Shown: positions 1 to 8,815, counted from the stretch's first letter. The stretch: DNA of 64,000 nt from Paenibacillus sp. FSL R5-0345 (GCF_000758585.1 NZ_CP009281.1:3782001-3846000); one strand, 5' to 3'. Notes: generated from the letters alone by a model not told the origin. Program-made: numbers and translations.

Positions 1-12
1 GTACTATAGGAA

Positions 13-26
13 ATAAAACGCTTTCT
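13..26. promoter_or_regulatory. cre-like CcpA site upstream of the amylase gene
   Basis: ATAAAACGCTTTCT matches 12 of 14 positions of a catabolite-responsive element of the form TGAAAACGCTTTCT; only the first two bases differ. It lies about 43 bp before the amylase start, a place where CcpA binding would block transcription. Carbon catabolite control is normal for Bacillota amylases. Binding itself is inferred. Confidence 0.5.
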
Positions 27-68
27 ATTTTTTGTATCGGAAAATTGCGGTAAAAGGGGTTAGTTCAT

Positions 69-1769
69 ATGTATAAAGGTGCTACATCCATAACCAAAAA
101 AAACATAATATTTAGTCTGGTAGGCATTAGCCTAACCGCATTACTGCTGACCAGTTGTTCTGGAGATGCAGGCAACAAAGCATCCATTGCTTCTCCTTCC
201 CCTAAAACAGACTCAGTTCACCCCCCCGCTACCCCTCAAGCTACAAAAGTCATAGCTACGGTGGACGAACAGCCCTCTACGGTTTATTATGAATTATTTG
301 TTCGTTCCTTCTATGATTCAGACGGGGATGGCATCGGAGATCTCAAAGGAATCACCCAAAAGTTAGATTACTTAAATGACGGGAATCCTGAGACCAACAA
401 CGATTTGGGAATCGGTGGGATTTGGCTTATGCCCATCAACCCATCGCCAAGCTATCATGGCTATGATGTAACCGATTATCGTTCGATAAATCCTGATTAT
501 GGGACACTTGAGGATTTTCAAGAGCTTATTACAGAAGCGCATAAACGAGGAATTAAAATCATTATGGATCTGGTTGTGAATCATACCTCCAAAGAACACC
601 CATGGTTCGTAGATTCGGCTAAAAACACAGATAGCAAATATCGAGATTGGTACGTCTGGGCTGAAGATCAAGGCCGTGCCGCAAGCGGAGCCAGCGCTGC
701 GGGCGGAGGCAATGCGTGGCATCCTTTACTTGGCAGTCATTATCTGGGCGGCTTTTGGGAAGGCATGCCAGATCTAAATTTCGATAATGCTGAGGTTCGT
801 ACGGAAATGAAGGACATCGGTAAGTTTTGGCTCGAGCAAGGTGTGGACGGATTCCGACTGGATGCTGCGAAGCATATCTATGAAGATCTGTTGAGTGACA
901 AAACTGAGGCTACTACGGCTAAAAATGTATCCTGGTGGCAGGAGTTCCGCAAAGCCATGAATGAAGTTAATCCTGAGGCATATATAGTGGGTGAGGTATG
1001 GGAAAATTCTGCTGTCACCGTCGGGGCTTATTTAGATCAAGCCTTTGACTCAAGCTTTAACTTTGGTTTAGCAGAAACACTAGTCAATTCTGTAAAAACT
1101 GAAAAAGACAGCGGGACTGCCTTTACGCTAGAGCGAACGTATAAATTGTACTCCAAAATATCCGACAATCATTTTACCGATGCTACTTTCTTAACGAATC
1201 ATGATCAAAACAGAGTCATGAGTCAATTAGACAACAACCCAAATCATGCAAAAATGGCAGCAGCCCTACTGTTAACGTTGCCCGGAAATCCTTTTATCTA
1301 TTATGGTGAAGAAATTGGAATGCTAGGTGTGAAACCAGATGAAGGCCTTAGAGAGCCTATGAGATGGGTGGCAGCCGATCAAGGAGAGGGGCAGACTACG
1401 TGGGAGCCGGGAAGTAATAATGCGGGTGCGATCAACGTTGATGTTGAGAGCCAGTTAAATGACAGTAGCTCACTGCTTGGAAGATATCGCGAACTCATTG
1501 CATTAAGAAATGAGGTCCCAGCGCTCCGGGATGGAGGTATCCGTGACTATGCATCTGGCAATACCGGGGTTATGGCTTACGAACGACTAACAACACAGAA
1601 TCAGGTGCTCGTCGTTCATAACCTTACTGGAAAAGAACAAACCATTGTTCTACATCCCAATGTCGAGGGTTTCTCTTATTCCAAGATCCTAAAGACCATT
1701 ACTATCAAGTCGACCTTGAATTCAGATCAACTCACCCTCCCTCCTTATTCAACAGCTATTGTGGAGTAA
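69..1769 (+). CDS. Lipoprotein alpha-amylase family (GH13) glucosidase
   Basis: Hydrolyses alpha-glucosidic bonds in starch-derived glucans, probably anchored outside the membrane. The N-terminus is a lipoprotein signal with lipobox LTSC and cysteine at about residue 30, followed by a Ser/Pro/Thr-rich linker. The GH13 motifs are complete: DLVVNH (about 167-172), GFRLDAAKH with nucleophile Asp265, GEVW with acid/base Glu309, and TNHDQNR with Asp379. A DGDGIGDL segment near residue 85 resembles the calcium loop of oligo-1,6-glucosidase and neopullulanase relatives, so exact specificity cannot be read off. AAAGGGG nine bases before the ATG supports the start. The end overlaps the convergent gene at 1756-2424 by 14 bp. 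Confidence 0.92.
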   Translation: MYKGATSITKKNIIFSLVGISLTALLLTSCSGDAGNKASIASPSPKTDSVHPPATPQATKVIATVDEQPSTVYYELFVRSFYDSDGDGIGDLKGITQKLDYLNDGNPETNNDLGIGGIWLMPINPSPSYHGYDVTDYRSINPDYGTLEDFQELITEAHKRGIKIIMDLVVNHTSKEHPWFVDSAKNTDSKYRDWYVWAEDQGRAASGASAAGGGNAWHPLLGSHYLGGFWEGMPDLNFDNAEVRTEMKDIGKFWLEQGVDGFRLDAAKHIYEDLLSDKTEATTAKNVSWWQEFRKAMNEVNPEAYIVGEVWENSAVTVGAYLDQAFDSSFNFGLAETLVNSVKTEKDSGTAFTLERTYKLYSKISDNHFTDATFLTNHDQNRVMSQLDNNPNHAKMAAALLLTLPGNPFIYYGEEIGMLGVKPDEGLREPMRWVAADQGEGQTTWEPGSNNAGAINVDVESQLNDSSSLLGRYRELIALRNEVPALRDGGIRDYASGNTGVMAYERLTTQNQVLVVHNLTGKEQTIVLHPNVEGFSYSKILKTITIKSTLNSDQLTLPPYSTAIVE

Positions 1770-2424
1770 GAAATGAGGAGGCATGCAACACCCATTTTGT
1801 TACTGAACCGCATAATTGAGCTTTTGTAATCGGGAGGGCTATAAGCCAGTCTTTGGTTGGATCGCTGCTCATTCGTAACAACCAGCCACTGGAATGATCA
1901 CCCATGAAGCGAGCTTTTTGAAACATCCATCCACTATCACTGGATGTGCAGAGTCGTAATTCTCCTTCTGCCATGAAGCACTTCATCACCCGTGCTAGTT
2001 GGATGGAATGTACATCATCCCCTGTCTCTGCGGCTAAACAATCTGAAAGCATTTGCAACGTGGATGAGCAAGAGCTTCTTCTCAGCTCTTCAAATCTTTT
2101 TTTTGACATTAGTAATGCCGGAATCCCATGATTGTAGAGCTCCTTCGTGTTCACACATTCGAACAGCTGAAGACAAAAGCTCACCGTTTCACTTTCGTCC
2201 TTTAATTCATAGGGCAGGGATTCTGGTTTACTATTGCAGATTACTAATATTCGATCTTTATGTACTTGGAGACAAAGGTCCTTCATCTTCTCCTTTTCTT
2301 TATATTTCAATCTACAGATCCGGTCTGCGGTAGAAGCTTTATGTAACTGATCCCTTATTACTTCCCCCTCTATCCCATCTGGAAATAAAAAATGCATTAA
2401 ATCCGTTACTCCATTGTCATTCAC
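1756..2424 (-). CDS. Hypothetical protein, 222 aa
   Basis: I do not recognise this family. The protein is soluble, with no signal peptide or membrane segment, and is moderately rich in cysteine. Its middle part (about 105-150) looks helical. The likely start is GTG, with AAGGA nine bases upstream. It is convergent with the amylase gene and overlaps it by 14 bp, so the two transcripts run into each other. Divergent from it lies the small gene at 2567. No function can be assigned. Confidence 0.65.
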   Translation of the reverse strand: MNDNGVTDLMHFLFPDGIEGEVIRDQLHKASTADRICRLKYKEKEKMKDLCLQVHKDRILVICNSKPESLPYELKDESETVSFCLQLFECVNTKELYNHGIPALLMSKKRFEELRRSSCSSTLQMLSDCLAAETGDDVHSIQLARVMKCFMAEGELRLCTSSDSGWMFQKARFMGDHSSGWLLRMSSDPTKDWLIALPITKAQLCGSVTKWVLHASSFLTPQ

Positions 2425-2566
2425 ATCATTGTATCCTTCCTGTATTACATATATATGTATATTAATATAACAATCTTTATGTTATCATAAGCTAATTTTA
2501 AGGTAAAATTAAGAAACAAAGGGTATTATCATTAACATGAAATACTTTTAGCGAGGTGTCTTCAAA

Positions 2567-2806
2567 ATGAGAATGCTCATCACTTTTCAGAACAAACTTG
2601 TACCTGTGTATTTCACAACAGAAAATAAACAGCCCACTCAGAAAGTACTTAGATTACTTAACAGTACGTTGGAGCTCAAAATTCAAAAGGGCAAAAATGC
2701 CATCCAGAAATGCCTGAATTCTCTGATTAGTATCGAAATTAAAGGCTCTGAGGCTATATTGCACAGTTATAGTGAGAATGATTCATTGGCGCTATCCCTC
2801 TATTAA
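2567..2806 (+). CDS. Small hypothetical protein, 79 aa
   Basis: A short unknown protein with a good ribosome site (GAGGTG eight bases before ATG) and its own intrinsic terminator directly after the stop, which together make it a credible single-gene unit. It is Lys/Asn/Ser-rich with a predicted mixed alpha/beta composition and no membrane segment. I know no matching family. Confidence 0.6.
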   Translation: MRMLITFQNKLVPVYFTTENKQPTQKVLRLLNSTLELKIQKGKNAIQKCLNSLISIEIKGSEAILHSYSENDSLALSLY

Positions 2807-2826
2807 TAGAGGGGTAGTTTTTTTGT
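2795..2826 (+). terminator. Intrinsic terminator of the 79-aa gene
   Basis: CCCTCTAT and ATAGAGGG form a short hairpin overlapping the last codons, followed by a run of seven T within GTAGTTTTTTT. Confidence 0.7.
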
Positions 2827-2853
2827 AAAGTTTTTTCACCTTTTAGCAGACTA

Positions 2854-2884
2854 AACAGCAAGTCTCTGAATGAGACTTGCTGTT
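2854..2884. terminator. Perfect 13-bp hairpin, probable second terminator
   Basis: AACAGCAAGTCTC and GAGACTTGCTGTT are perfect complements around the loop TGAAT. The T-rich tail is weak on the plus strand. It sits between the 79-aa gene and the small minus-strand gene ending at 2927, so it may serve both directions. Confidence 0.5.
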
Positions 2885-2926
2885 ATTAATTTTGCAGATT
2901 TAGTGAATTACGAGTATAAGTCAATT

Positions 2927-3070
2927 TCAGCTAATCTTATAGTTCTTATCTTCTGCTTTTTCAGCCTTCTGTATTCGAAGTTTAAAGAGGCTCACTAAAT
3001 TTTGGCGTGTATGCTCTTCGTGACAGCTATCCAATTTCTTAATGATAAACCGATCAATGGACATGTCCAT
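2927..3070 (-). CDS. Small hypothetical protein, 47 aa
   Basis: A reading frame of 47 codons, rich in Lys, Glu and Ile, that looks helical and charged. AGGAG lies eight bases before an internal ATG (3064), so the translated product may be 45 residues starting MSIDRFIIKKL. No family is recognised. The coherent amphipathic composition and good ribosome site support it; no conservation evidence is available here. Confidence 0.45.
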   Translation of the reverse strand: MDMSIDRFIIKKLDSCHEEHTRQNLVSLFKLRIQKAEKAEDKNYKIS

Positions 3071-3217
3071 CGCTCCTTTTAATTCATTCAGATACTCATG
3101 GATATAGGGAAATTTTTCCTGTTTCCTTGTATGTTTATTAACCGGAAATTCTTTTTTTTAAACTTTAGCACTTTTATTAAACTCCTCAATTCCCAAAAAA
3201 CTATTACAAAAAAATAA

Positions 3218-3246
3218 TTTACAAACAAAAGAATACATGCTATATT
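3218..3246 (+). promoter_or_regulatory. Sigma-A type promoter of the azoreductase gene
   Basis: TTTACA (3218-3223) and TATATT (3241-3246) are separated by 17 bp, about 45 bp before the start codon. Confidence 0.5.
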
Positions 3247-3291
3247 ATTTATAGTTAATATTAAATACACACATCCAAGGGAGCAATCATA

Positions 3292-3918
3292 ATGTCTAAA
3301 GTTCTATTTATTAAAGCAAACAACCGTCCAGCAGAACAATCCGTAAGTGTTAAGCTCTACAATGAATTCTTGGAGAACTACAAACTTAACAATCCAGAAG
3401 ATGAAATCACTGAACTTGATCTGTTCGCAGAACAACTTCCTTACTACGACAATACCCTGATCACTGGTATGTACAAAGCTGCTCAAGGTTACGAACTAAC
3501 CGCTGAAGAAGCTGCAGGTGCTGCTGTAGTAAATAAATATTTGGAACAGTTTATTGCTGCTGATAAAGTAGTATTCGGTTTCCCACTGTGGAACATGACC
3601 GTACCAGCTGTATTGCATACTTATGTCGATTACCTTTGCCAAGCTGGTAAAACATTCTCTTACACTGCTGAAGGTCCAGTTGGTCTTTTGACAGGTAAAA
3701 AAGCAATCGTTCTGAACGCTAGAGGTGGCATTTATTCCGAAGGCCCTGCAGCAAGTGCTGAAATGGCTGTAAACTTCATCGTTGGTAACCTTAACCTTTG
3801 GGGTATCAAAGATATTACACAAGTAATCATCGAAGGTCACAACCAACTTCCTGCACAATCCGCTGAAATCATTGAGAACGGATTACAATTGGCTAAGGAA
3901 ACTGCTGCATCGTTCTAA
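3292..3918 (+). CDS. azoR: FMN-dependent NADH-azoreductase
   Basis: Flavodoxin-fold NADH:quinone/azo oxidoreductase of the AzoR family, a cytosolic enzyme that reduces azo dyes and quinones and protects against electrophile stress. The length of 208 residues is typical. Visible family features are the N-terminal beta-strand KVLFIKANNRP leading to the phosphate-binding loop, the FPLWNMTVPAVLHTYVDYL segment around the flavin (about 98-116), and the ARGGIYSEGPA loop near residue 143. It is a single gene with its own promoter and terminator. Confidence 0.9.
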   Translation: MSKVLFIKANNRPAEQSVSVKLYNEFLENYKLNNPEDEITELDLFAEQLPYYDNTLITGMYKAAQGYELTAEEAAGAAVVNKYLEQFIAADKVVFGFPLWNMTVPAVLHTYVDYLCQAGKTFSYTAEGPVGLLTGKKAIVLNARGGIYSEGPAASAEMAVNFIVGNLNLWGIKDITQVIIEGHNQLPAQSAEIIENGLQLAKETAASF

Positions 3919-3949
3919 TACAAGCCTATAAGAGCAAATTCAATATAAA

Positions 3950-3990
3950 GGGTGACCCTGAGCACAGGGTCACCCTTTTTGAATTTTTTT
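3950..3990 (+). terminator. Strong intrinsic terminator of azoR
   Basis: GGGTGACCCTG and CAGGGTCACCC form an 11-bp perfect stem with loop AGCA (3950-3975), followed by T-rich sequence. Confidence 0.85.
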
Positions 3991-4038
3991 CCTATTAGTA
4001 AATTACTACTGTCAATGTTACTGTCTTTAGCAATTCTT

Positions 4039-5133
4039 CTAATACTCATCCAATTCTTTGCGCCACCCGTATCCTCTGGTTCTTGAAGAACTAACTTTTG
4101 AGGAAGCAGCACTTTTTCTCTTAAACTTCACTTCTTTGGTGCTTTGGTACAACAGCTCCCGCTGAGTCTTTCGGTAGTTTAGCAGTCTCTTCTCTTCCAG
4201 CTCACCAGTTCGAACCGCTTCAAGCACTGCACAGCCCTCTTCACGTTCATGGCTGCAATTACTAAACCGACAGGCTGCAGCATAACTGCTAATATCACTG
4301 AACGCCAGATCTAATCCACCTTCATCTTCCCAGAGCTGTAGCTCACGCATCCCTGGTGTGTCCACAATAATTCCTCCGTCCGGCATAACAAACAATTCAC
4401 GGTGAGTAGTGGTATGGCGTCCGCGGCTATCTCCTTCTCTAACATCCTGTGTAAGCTGAAGGTTCTTTCCGCATAGCCAGTTGACCATCGTTGATTTACC
4501 ACAGCCTGATGAGCCCGTTAGAGCCACTGTCTGTCCACTCCCGATGTAAGGCAGCAGTTTCTCACGGCCATTATCCTGCTGTGCACTAACTGCATGAACT
4601 GATACACCTGGGGCGGCGCTTTCCATTTCCGCGATTTTACGATCTGCATCTGAACAAAGATCCGCTTTGGTCAGCAGAATGACTGGATTTGCCCCACTAT
4701 TCCACGCCATAATCAGGTATCTCTCCATCCGCCGAACATTAAAGTCATCATTCAAAGCACTGACCAGAAATAAGGTATCTACATTCGAAGCAACAATTTG
4801 TTCCTCTTGTGTGTTACCTGCTACCTTACGTGAGATGACACTATGTCGAGGCAATAACCCATGTATAATCCCATGCTCCCCCCCATCCTGCATTGAAAGT
4901 GCTACCCAATCACCGATCGCAGGAAAGTCACCTGAAGCCACAAATGTATGTCTCAGCTTTCCTGATAGTTCACCCCATGTCTCTCCCATATCAGTCATTA
5001 CTCTATACTTACTTCCGAAATCACCTACAATTCGTCCGGGAACTAACTGTTTATTATTCTCCGACTCTTTCCATCTTTCATCCCATTTTGAACTCCAATT
5101 TTCATTCCAACCATATTGCTGTATGTTAGTCAT
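4039..5133 (-). CDS. rsgA: RsgA-type ribosome small subunit-dependent GTPase
   Basis: Circularly permuted GTPase acting in late 30S ribosomal subunit maturation. The GTPase motifs occur in the permuted order: TKAD (G4, about 155), GSSGCGKST (G1, about 206), DTPG (G3, about 258). The C-terminal zinc site has the exact spacing C-x4-C-x-H-x5-C (CRFSNCSHEREEGC, about 285-298). The OB-fold is N-terminal. The protein is longer than most RsgA (364 residues) with a Trp-rich N-terminal extension and a basic Ser-rich tail. It stands alone rather than beside prp/prkC genes, so it may be a second paralogue. Confidence 0.85.
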   Translation of the reverse strand: MTNIQQYGWNENWSSKWDERWKESENNKQLVPGRIVGDFGSKYRVMTDMGETWGELSGKLRHTFVASGDFPAIGDWVALSMQDGGEHGIIHGLLPRHSVISRKVAGNTQEEQIVASNVDTLFLVSALNDDFNVRRMERYLIMAWNSGANPVILLTKADLCSDADRKIAEMESAAPGVSVHAVSAQQDNGREKLLPYIGSGQTVALTGSSGCGKSTMVNWLCGKNLQLTQDVREGDSRGRHTTTHRELFVMPDGGIIVDTPGMRELQLWEDEGGLDLAFSDISSYAAACRFSNCSHEREEGCAVLEAVRTGELEEKRLLNYRKTQRELLYQSTKEVKFKRKSAASSKVSSSRTRGYGWRKELDEY

Positions 5134-5199
5134 TTGAATCCTCCTAAAGATCTGTTAAAGGTTTATTTTTTTGTCCTACCAGCATTTTCCGAGAACACA

Positions 5200-5231
5200 A
5201 AAAGCCGCCGGAATTTAAGAATCCGGCGGCG
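5200..5231 (-). terminator. Intrinsic terminator, minus strand
   Basis: On the minus strand GCCGCCGGAT and ATTCCGGCGGC pair around TCTTAA and are followed by TTTTT. It lies about 160 bp beyond a similar terminator at 5388-5416 and shares the GCCGCCGG arm sequence. Confidence 0.75.
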
Positions 5232-5387
5232 GTCCACACTTCTTGTACTCTTCTAGGACGAAAAGGACAGGAAGTGCATACACAATCAGAAAAGTGTCTT
5301 ATCGTAAAGGCTAGGATAAGTTCATTTTCCCGTGCGATATATAGACAAATAGGCATTTAACTACAAAATCCTATTGGTTCTATACAC

Positions 5388-5416
5388 GCAAAAAAGCCGC
5401 CGGACCCAATACGGTT
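5388..5416 (-). terminator. Terminator of the tiny-peptide transcript
   Basis: On the minus strand GTCGCGGGAACC and GGGTCCGGCGGC pair with two mismatches and are followed by six T. It ends a transcript of about 180 nt that begins at the promoter at 5576-5605. Confidence 0.55.
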
Positions 5417-5469
5417 CCCGCGACTCTAATAAGCGTAATAGAGCTTATCTGCTAAACTGCACGAATAAC

Positions 5470-5541
5470 TTATTCGGCAGCCGCTGTTCCCGGAAGACAC
5501 GTATCCACAACAGTTGAGTTCATTACATTTAAAACTGTCAT
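5470..5541 (-). CDS. Candidate tiny peptide gene, 23 aa
   Basis: A 24-codon frame starting MTVLNVMNSTVV and ending CLPGTAAAE, with one cysteine. AAGGAG lies ten bases before its ATG (5541). A second ATG at 5548, in another frame, opens a cysteine-rich 40-residue frame but is only three bases from the ribosome site. The strong promoter just upstream and terminator just downstream show that a short transcript is made; whether the product is a peptide or a regulatory RNA is open. Confidence 0.35.
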   Translation of the reverse strand: MTVLNVMNSTVVDTCLPGTAAAE

Positions 5542-5575
5542 AAAACATCGTCTCCTTCCGAAATAAGATGTTGTT

Positions 5576-5605
5576 ATCATAATCGGTGCTGCCTTATAAT
5601 GTCAA
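5576..5605 (-). promoter_or_regulatory. Strong sigma-A promoter of a short transcript
   Basis: On the minus strand TTGACA (5605-5600) and TATGAT (5581-5576) are separated by 18 bp. This is one of the best promoter matches in the window and faces the tiny-peptide frame, away from the end of the HAD gene. Confidence 0.65.
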
Positions 5606-5623
5606 CTACAAATTTCTATATGA

Positions 5624-6295
5624 TTACAAAATAGACCTAAGCTCATTCAACTCACGAATCATCTTCCAAGGTTGAATGTCTAATTGATCATCCCAGGCAT
5701 GTTTCCTTTGCAGCCAAATCCCTTGAAGTCCTGCTTTGCCAGCACCCCAGATGTCATTCACTGGATGATCTCCAATAAACAATGTCTGATCAGCAGTAAC
5801 CCCCAGTCTGTCTAATGCAAGTTGATAAATCTTAGGATCGGGCTTAGCAATTCCTACTTCTCCGGATATGACAATAACCTTAAAGTACTCTCGTAGGCCA
5901 AGTGTATCAATTTTGGTATTCTGAATTTCTACTTTGCCGTTGGTAACGAGACCAAGAATATAACCACGGTCTTTGCAGTACTTCAGAATATCTACAGCAT
6001 CTTTCATCGTTGCGCCATGATTGATATAGCTCGCATCGTAATACGCACGAATATGCTCAGCTGTAACTGGCGTTTCCCATGGCAGTATCTCGCTTAGCTC
6101 AATGAAAAATCCGTCTTTATCACGGTATCCATCAGCATCTCTATAGATCATATCCTCTATTACATCCTGCGCTTCCGCAGGTTCCAAATGTCCTAGAAAA
6201 TCTTGCACAAACTGAGTACAAAAACTGCGAAATGTATTGTCACGATCCATTAAAGTATTATCCAAATCAAATAATATGGCTTGTACTTCTTTCAT
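5624..6295 (-). CDS. HAD-family hydrolase (YjjG-like phosphatase)
   Basis: A phosphatase of the haloacid dehalogenase superfamily, probably acting on nucleotides or other small phosphometabolites. Motif I DLDNT (near residue 12), motif II VTNG (about 117), the conserved lysine in AKPDPKIY and motif III GDHPVNDI (about 178-185) are all present. A four-helix cap is inserted after motif I, as in the YjjG/N-acylneuraminate-9-phosphatase group. The start is taken as the ATG nine bases after AAGGGG. Substrate is not predictable from sequence alone. Confidence 0.85.
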   Translation of the reverse strand: MKEVQAILFDLDNTLMDRDNTFRSFCTQFVQDFLGHLEPAEAQDVIEDMIYRDADGYRDKDGFFIELSEILPWETPVTAEHIRAYYDASYINHGATMKDAVDILKYCKDRGYILGLVTNGKVEIQNTKIDTLGLREYFKVIVISGEVGIAKPDPKIYQLALDRLGVTADQTLFIGDHPVNDIWGAGKAGLQGIWLQRKHAWDDQLDIQPWKMIRELNELRSIL

Positions 6296-6377
6296 CAAGC
6301 GATTCCCCTTATATGCTGTTGATTTTAAGAATTGAACTTTCAGTAATCTATTGTACTATGCCTTTTAAGACAATGAA

Positions 6378-6434
6378 AAGACCATTCTGTAAAAAGGATT
6401 AGCTGTCTCCCCTTCTACCGAACAGTCTTTATAA
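6378..6434 (-). terminator. Possible terminator after the DUF3939-like gene
   Basis: On the minus strand AAGACTGTTC pairs with GAATGGTCTT, including G-U pairs, across a long loop and is followed by T residues. The long loop makes this weak. Confidence 0.3.
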
Positions 6435-6456
6435 GATTTATATTAGATTTATTCAT

Positions 6457-6912
6457 TTACTCAAAATGCTCCGCTCGATGTGTCAGCATCATTTCCTCTT
6501 CTGTGATATACAGTGGGAAAGGAGGGGTTTCTTTGAGATAACTTTCTGTGGCCAGCAATCGATAATGAACCTCTGGCAACCAAGAATCTTCAACAAGAGG
6601 CAGCTGACCTGTATCACTGATGTAATTATCGACAGCAGACTGAACCATATCAAGATAATAGGGAACCAGCTTATCTTCTTCCTCGAAAACTTCATATGTC
6701 TCACGTGACATATAGAAATTCTGGTCTGGAACTCCACCTAAATATCGTTTTAGTCGACTCAAATCTATTCTTTTGTCGTCAAGGATTAAGGCTGTTCTAT
6801 TAATGAGCGCAGGCATATCTTCTTCAAATTGTCTGATTGCCTGTTTGACTTGATTCAAGGTAACAGTAATGTGATCGGATTGGGGTTGTTTTTTTATGCG
6901 TTTGAAAAACAT
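6457..6912 (-). CDS. DUF3939-like hypothetical protein, 151 aa
   Basis: A soluble protein that resembles the Bacillales DUF3939 family, from memory of conserved segments: YLGGVPDQNFYMSRETYEVFEE in the middle, then MVQSAVDNYISDTGQLP and a C-terminal ITEEEMMLTHR. The role of this family is unknown. The basic start MFFKRIKKQ has no signal peptide. It is transcribed alone from the side of the ArsR gene. Confidence 0.6.
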   Translation of the reverse strand: MFFKRIKKQPQSDHITVTLNQVKQAIRQFEEDMPALINRTALILDDKRIDLSRLKRYLGGVPDQNFYMSRETYEVFEEEDKLVPYYLDMVQSAVDNYISDTGQLPLVEDSWLPEVHYRLLATESYLKETPPFPLYITEEEMMLTHRAEHFE

Positions 6913-7033
6913 AAGACAAGTCTCCTTTCGAAAAACTATCTTTGTTAACGCTTACAATTCTATTATATTCGAATTCCTCCTTCTTAATCAGCATATTTCC
7001 AATCGACACAAATTGTTAACAATTATATGATCA

Positions 7034-7630
7034 TTATTTGACATCTTCCCAACGAGTCCATATTTCTCGGGGATTAAGCTCATATTTATCATTCTCTCGA
7101 TACATAAACTGATGCATAATAAATTCACGCCGAATGGTAGCAAAATCCTCATGAAACTGCTTAATAAACTCGTTAATTTCCTTTTCAGTATAAACTACCC
7201 TAGGTTCTAGCTTCTCAACCATGTACTGAAGGGCGATCAATTTCTTTTTATACTGTGCCGGGATTTGCCGTAGCCGTCCATCCTTCGAGAAAAAATTACG
7301 AAGCACAGACTCTTTTAGACTATTCTCAGGTGATTTCTCCTCCATATTTCTCGCTCCTTTCGAAAAAATAAACTGAAGTGAAGCCTCAGCGCCACTACTA
7401 ATGAACTCCGGATTCAACTTAAAATAAACGGTATTCTTGTCGCGCCGCTCCTTAATTAAAGCCGCTTCCCGCAATTTCGCAGCATGATGAGTTACTGTCG
7501 GTTGCGATAAATTCAATTTTTCAGCCAGCGCTTGTCCATGCATTTCTCCTTGTGACAGAAGCAGCAATAAACGCAAACGTGTTGGGTCAGCCAAAGCTTT
7601 ATGATAGTTCACTATTTTTTCCAACTGCAT
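7034..7630 (-). CDS. ArsR-family regulator with DUF2087 domain
   Basis: A transcription regulator with an N-terminal winged helix (residues about 8-75: ALADPTRLRLLLLLS, then LNLSQPTVTHHAAKLREAALI) and a C-terminal DUF2087 domain (about 125-195, with YTEKEINEFI and RREFIMHQFM). DUF2087 regulators usually have no metal-binding ArsR cysteines, and none is seen here. The start used is the ATG after GAGGAG, ten bases upstream; a GTG 18 bases earlier is an alternative. A perfect palindrome just upstream suggests self-regulation. Confidence 0.85.
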   Translation of the reverse strand: MQLEKIVNYHKALADPTRLRLLLLLSQGEMHGQALAEKLNLSQPTVTHHAAKLREAALIKERRDKNTVYFKLNPEFISSGAEASLQFIFSKGARNMEEKSPENSLKESVLRNFFSKDGRLRQIPAQYKKKLIALQYMVEKLEPRVVYTEKEINEFIKQFHEDFATIRREFIMHQFMYRENDKYELNPREIWTRWEDVK

Positions 7631-7667
7631 CGGAATCACACTCCTCACTTTCTTAAGCTATATTCTC

Positions 7668-7685
7668 ATTAGATATATATCTAAT
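7668..7685. promoter_or_regulatory. 18-bp perfect palindrome, probable ArsR-type operator
   Basis: ATTAGATATATATCTAAT is a perfect 18-bp palindrome, about 38 bp before the ArsR/DUF2087 start. On the minus strand it directly follows a TATAAT-like element. The position fits autorepression; YpdA is divergent and could also be affected. Confidence 0.5.
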
Positions 7686-7809
7686 TATATAACAATCAAC
7701 ATTACGGTTGCAATGGTTATTATGTTTAATCCTACGCTTATGGCAAAATGAATGAATTTAGGGTAGGATTTAAAGAAAAGATAGTAACAATCAGGAGGTA
7801 ACCCGCTGT

Positions 7810-8814
7810 ATGAAAGATGTAATTATTATCGGTGCAGGTCCTTGCGGCCTCTCGGCAGCTATTGAATGCCAACGCCAAGGACTGTCCAGTCTCATTATTG
7901 AAAAAAGCTTTATTGTTCACTCCATTTATTTGTATCCAACAAATATGCAATTCTTCAGTACAGCTGAGCTATTGGAGATCGGAGACGTTCCTTTCACCTC
8001 GACTAATGATAAACCGTACCGTCATGAAGCACTTGTCTATTACCGCCGGGCTGCGAAACAGTATGGTCTAGATATAGCCGCTTACGAAGAAGCGACGTCC
8101 ATTGAGCCTTTGGAGGATGGAACCTTTGCTGTACATACGTCCAATATGCGGGGTGAGCATCAAACACGGATTACCGCGAATGTAGTAATAGCTACAGGTT
8201 ATTTTGATCAACCGAATATGATCGGTATTCCAGGTGAAGAGCTTCCTAAGGTTACCCACTATTTCGGCGAAGCCCATCCATATACAGGGATGAAGGTTAC
8301 AGTAATAGGTGGAAGTAATTCCGCCGTAGATGCAGCGCTGGAGCTTATGCGTGTTGGAGCTACAGTAGATATGGTCTATCGTGGTGAGAGCATTTCCTCG
8401 AATATTAAACCTTGGGTTCGGCCAATCTTTGAAGGGATGGTACAAAAGGGAAGGATCACCCTTCATTTGGAATCACGTGTGACTGAAATTACGGCTAATT
8501 CGGTCATCGTTACAAGTCACAATGGAGATAAGAAATCCATAGATAATGATTTCGTCCTTGCTTTGACAGGCTTCCGCCCTAGCCGGGTGCTTCTCACTTC
8601 AGCGGGAGTAGTTATGGATGACGATATGGATAAGCCAGCTTTTAACCCCTCCAGTATGGAAAGTAATATTCCAGGTCTTTATGTTGCAGGAGTAATCGCA
8701 TCAGGTCGGAATGCGAATGAAGTATTTATTGAGACAGGACGTGGGCATGGTAAACTTATCGCTGATCATATTCTTTCGAAGCGAAGTTCTCACAATAAGG
8801 AGTTGAACGTTTAA
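7810..8814 (+). CDS. ypdA: YpdA-family bacillithiol disulfide reductase
   Basis: FAD- and NADPH-dependent oxidoreductase of the YpdA/Bdr family, which reduces oxidised bacillithiol in the cytosol of Bacillota. The FAD-binding motif [10 protein letters not shown] is at residues 8-17 and the NADPH-binding motif [11 protein letters not shown] is near residue 162. The [25 protein letters not shown] segment is typical of YpdA, and the active-site cysteine in GPCG is present. AGGAGG lies upstream of the ATG. It is followed one base later by the DUF441 gene, so the two are likely cotranscribed. Confidence 0.88.
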   Translation: MKDVIIIGAGPCGLSAAIECQRQGLSSLIIEKSFIVHSIYLYPTNMQFFSTAELLEIGDVPFTSTNDKPYRHEALVYYRRAAKQYGLDIAAYEEATSIEPLEDGTFAVHTSNMRGEHQTRITANVVIATGYFDQPNMIGIPGEELPKVTHYFGEAHPYTGMKVTVIGGSNSAVDAALELMRVGATVDMVYRGESISSNIKPWVRPIFEGMVQKGRITLHLESRVTEITANSVIVTSHNGDKKSIDNDFVLALTGFRPSRVLLTSAGVVMDDDMDKPAFNPSSMESNIPGLYVAGVIASGRNANEVFIETGRGHGKLIADHILSKRSSHNKELNV

Positions 8815-8815
8815 G

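Noticed and set aside
4667..5137. Long open frame antisense to rsgA
   Set aside because: It lacks a ribosome site and its product has no coherent pattern; the opposite strand encodes an intact GTPase with all motifs.
5144..5356. 70-residue frame on the minus strand
   Set aside because: It runs straight through the terminator hairpin at 5200-5231 and has no ribosome site; more likely untranslated RNA between two terminators.
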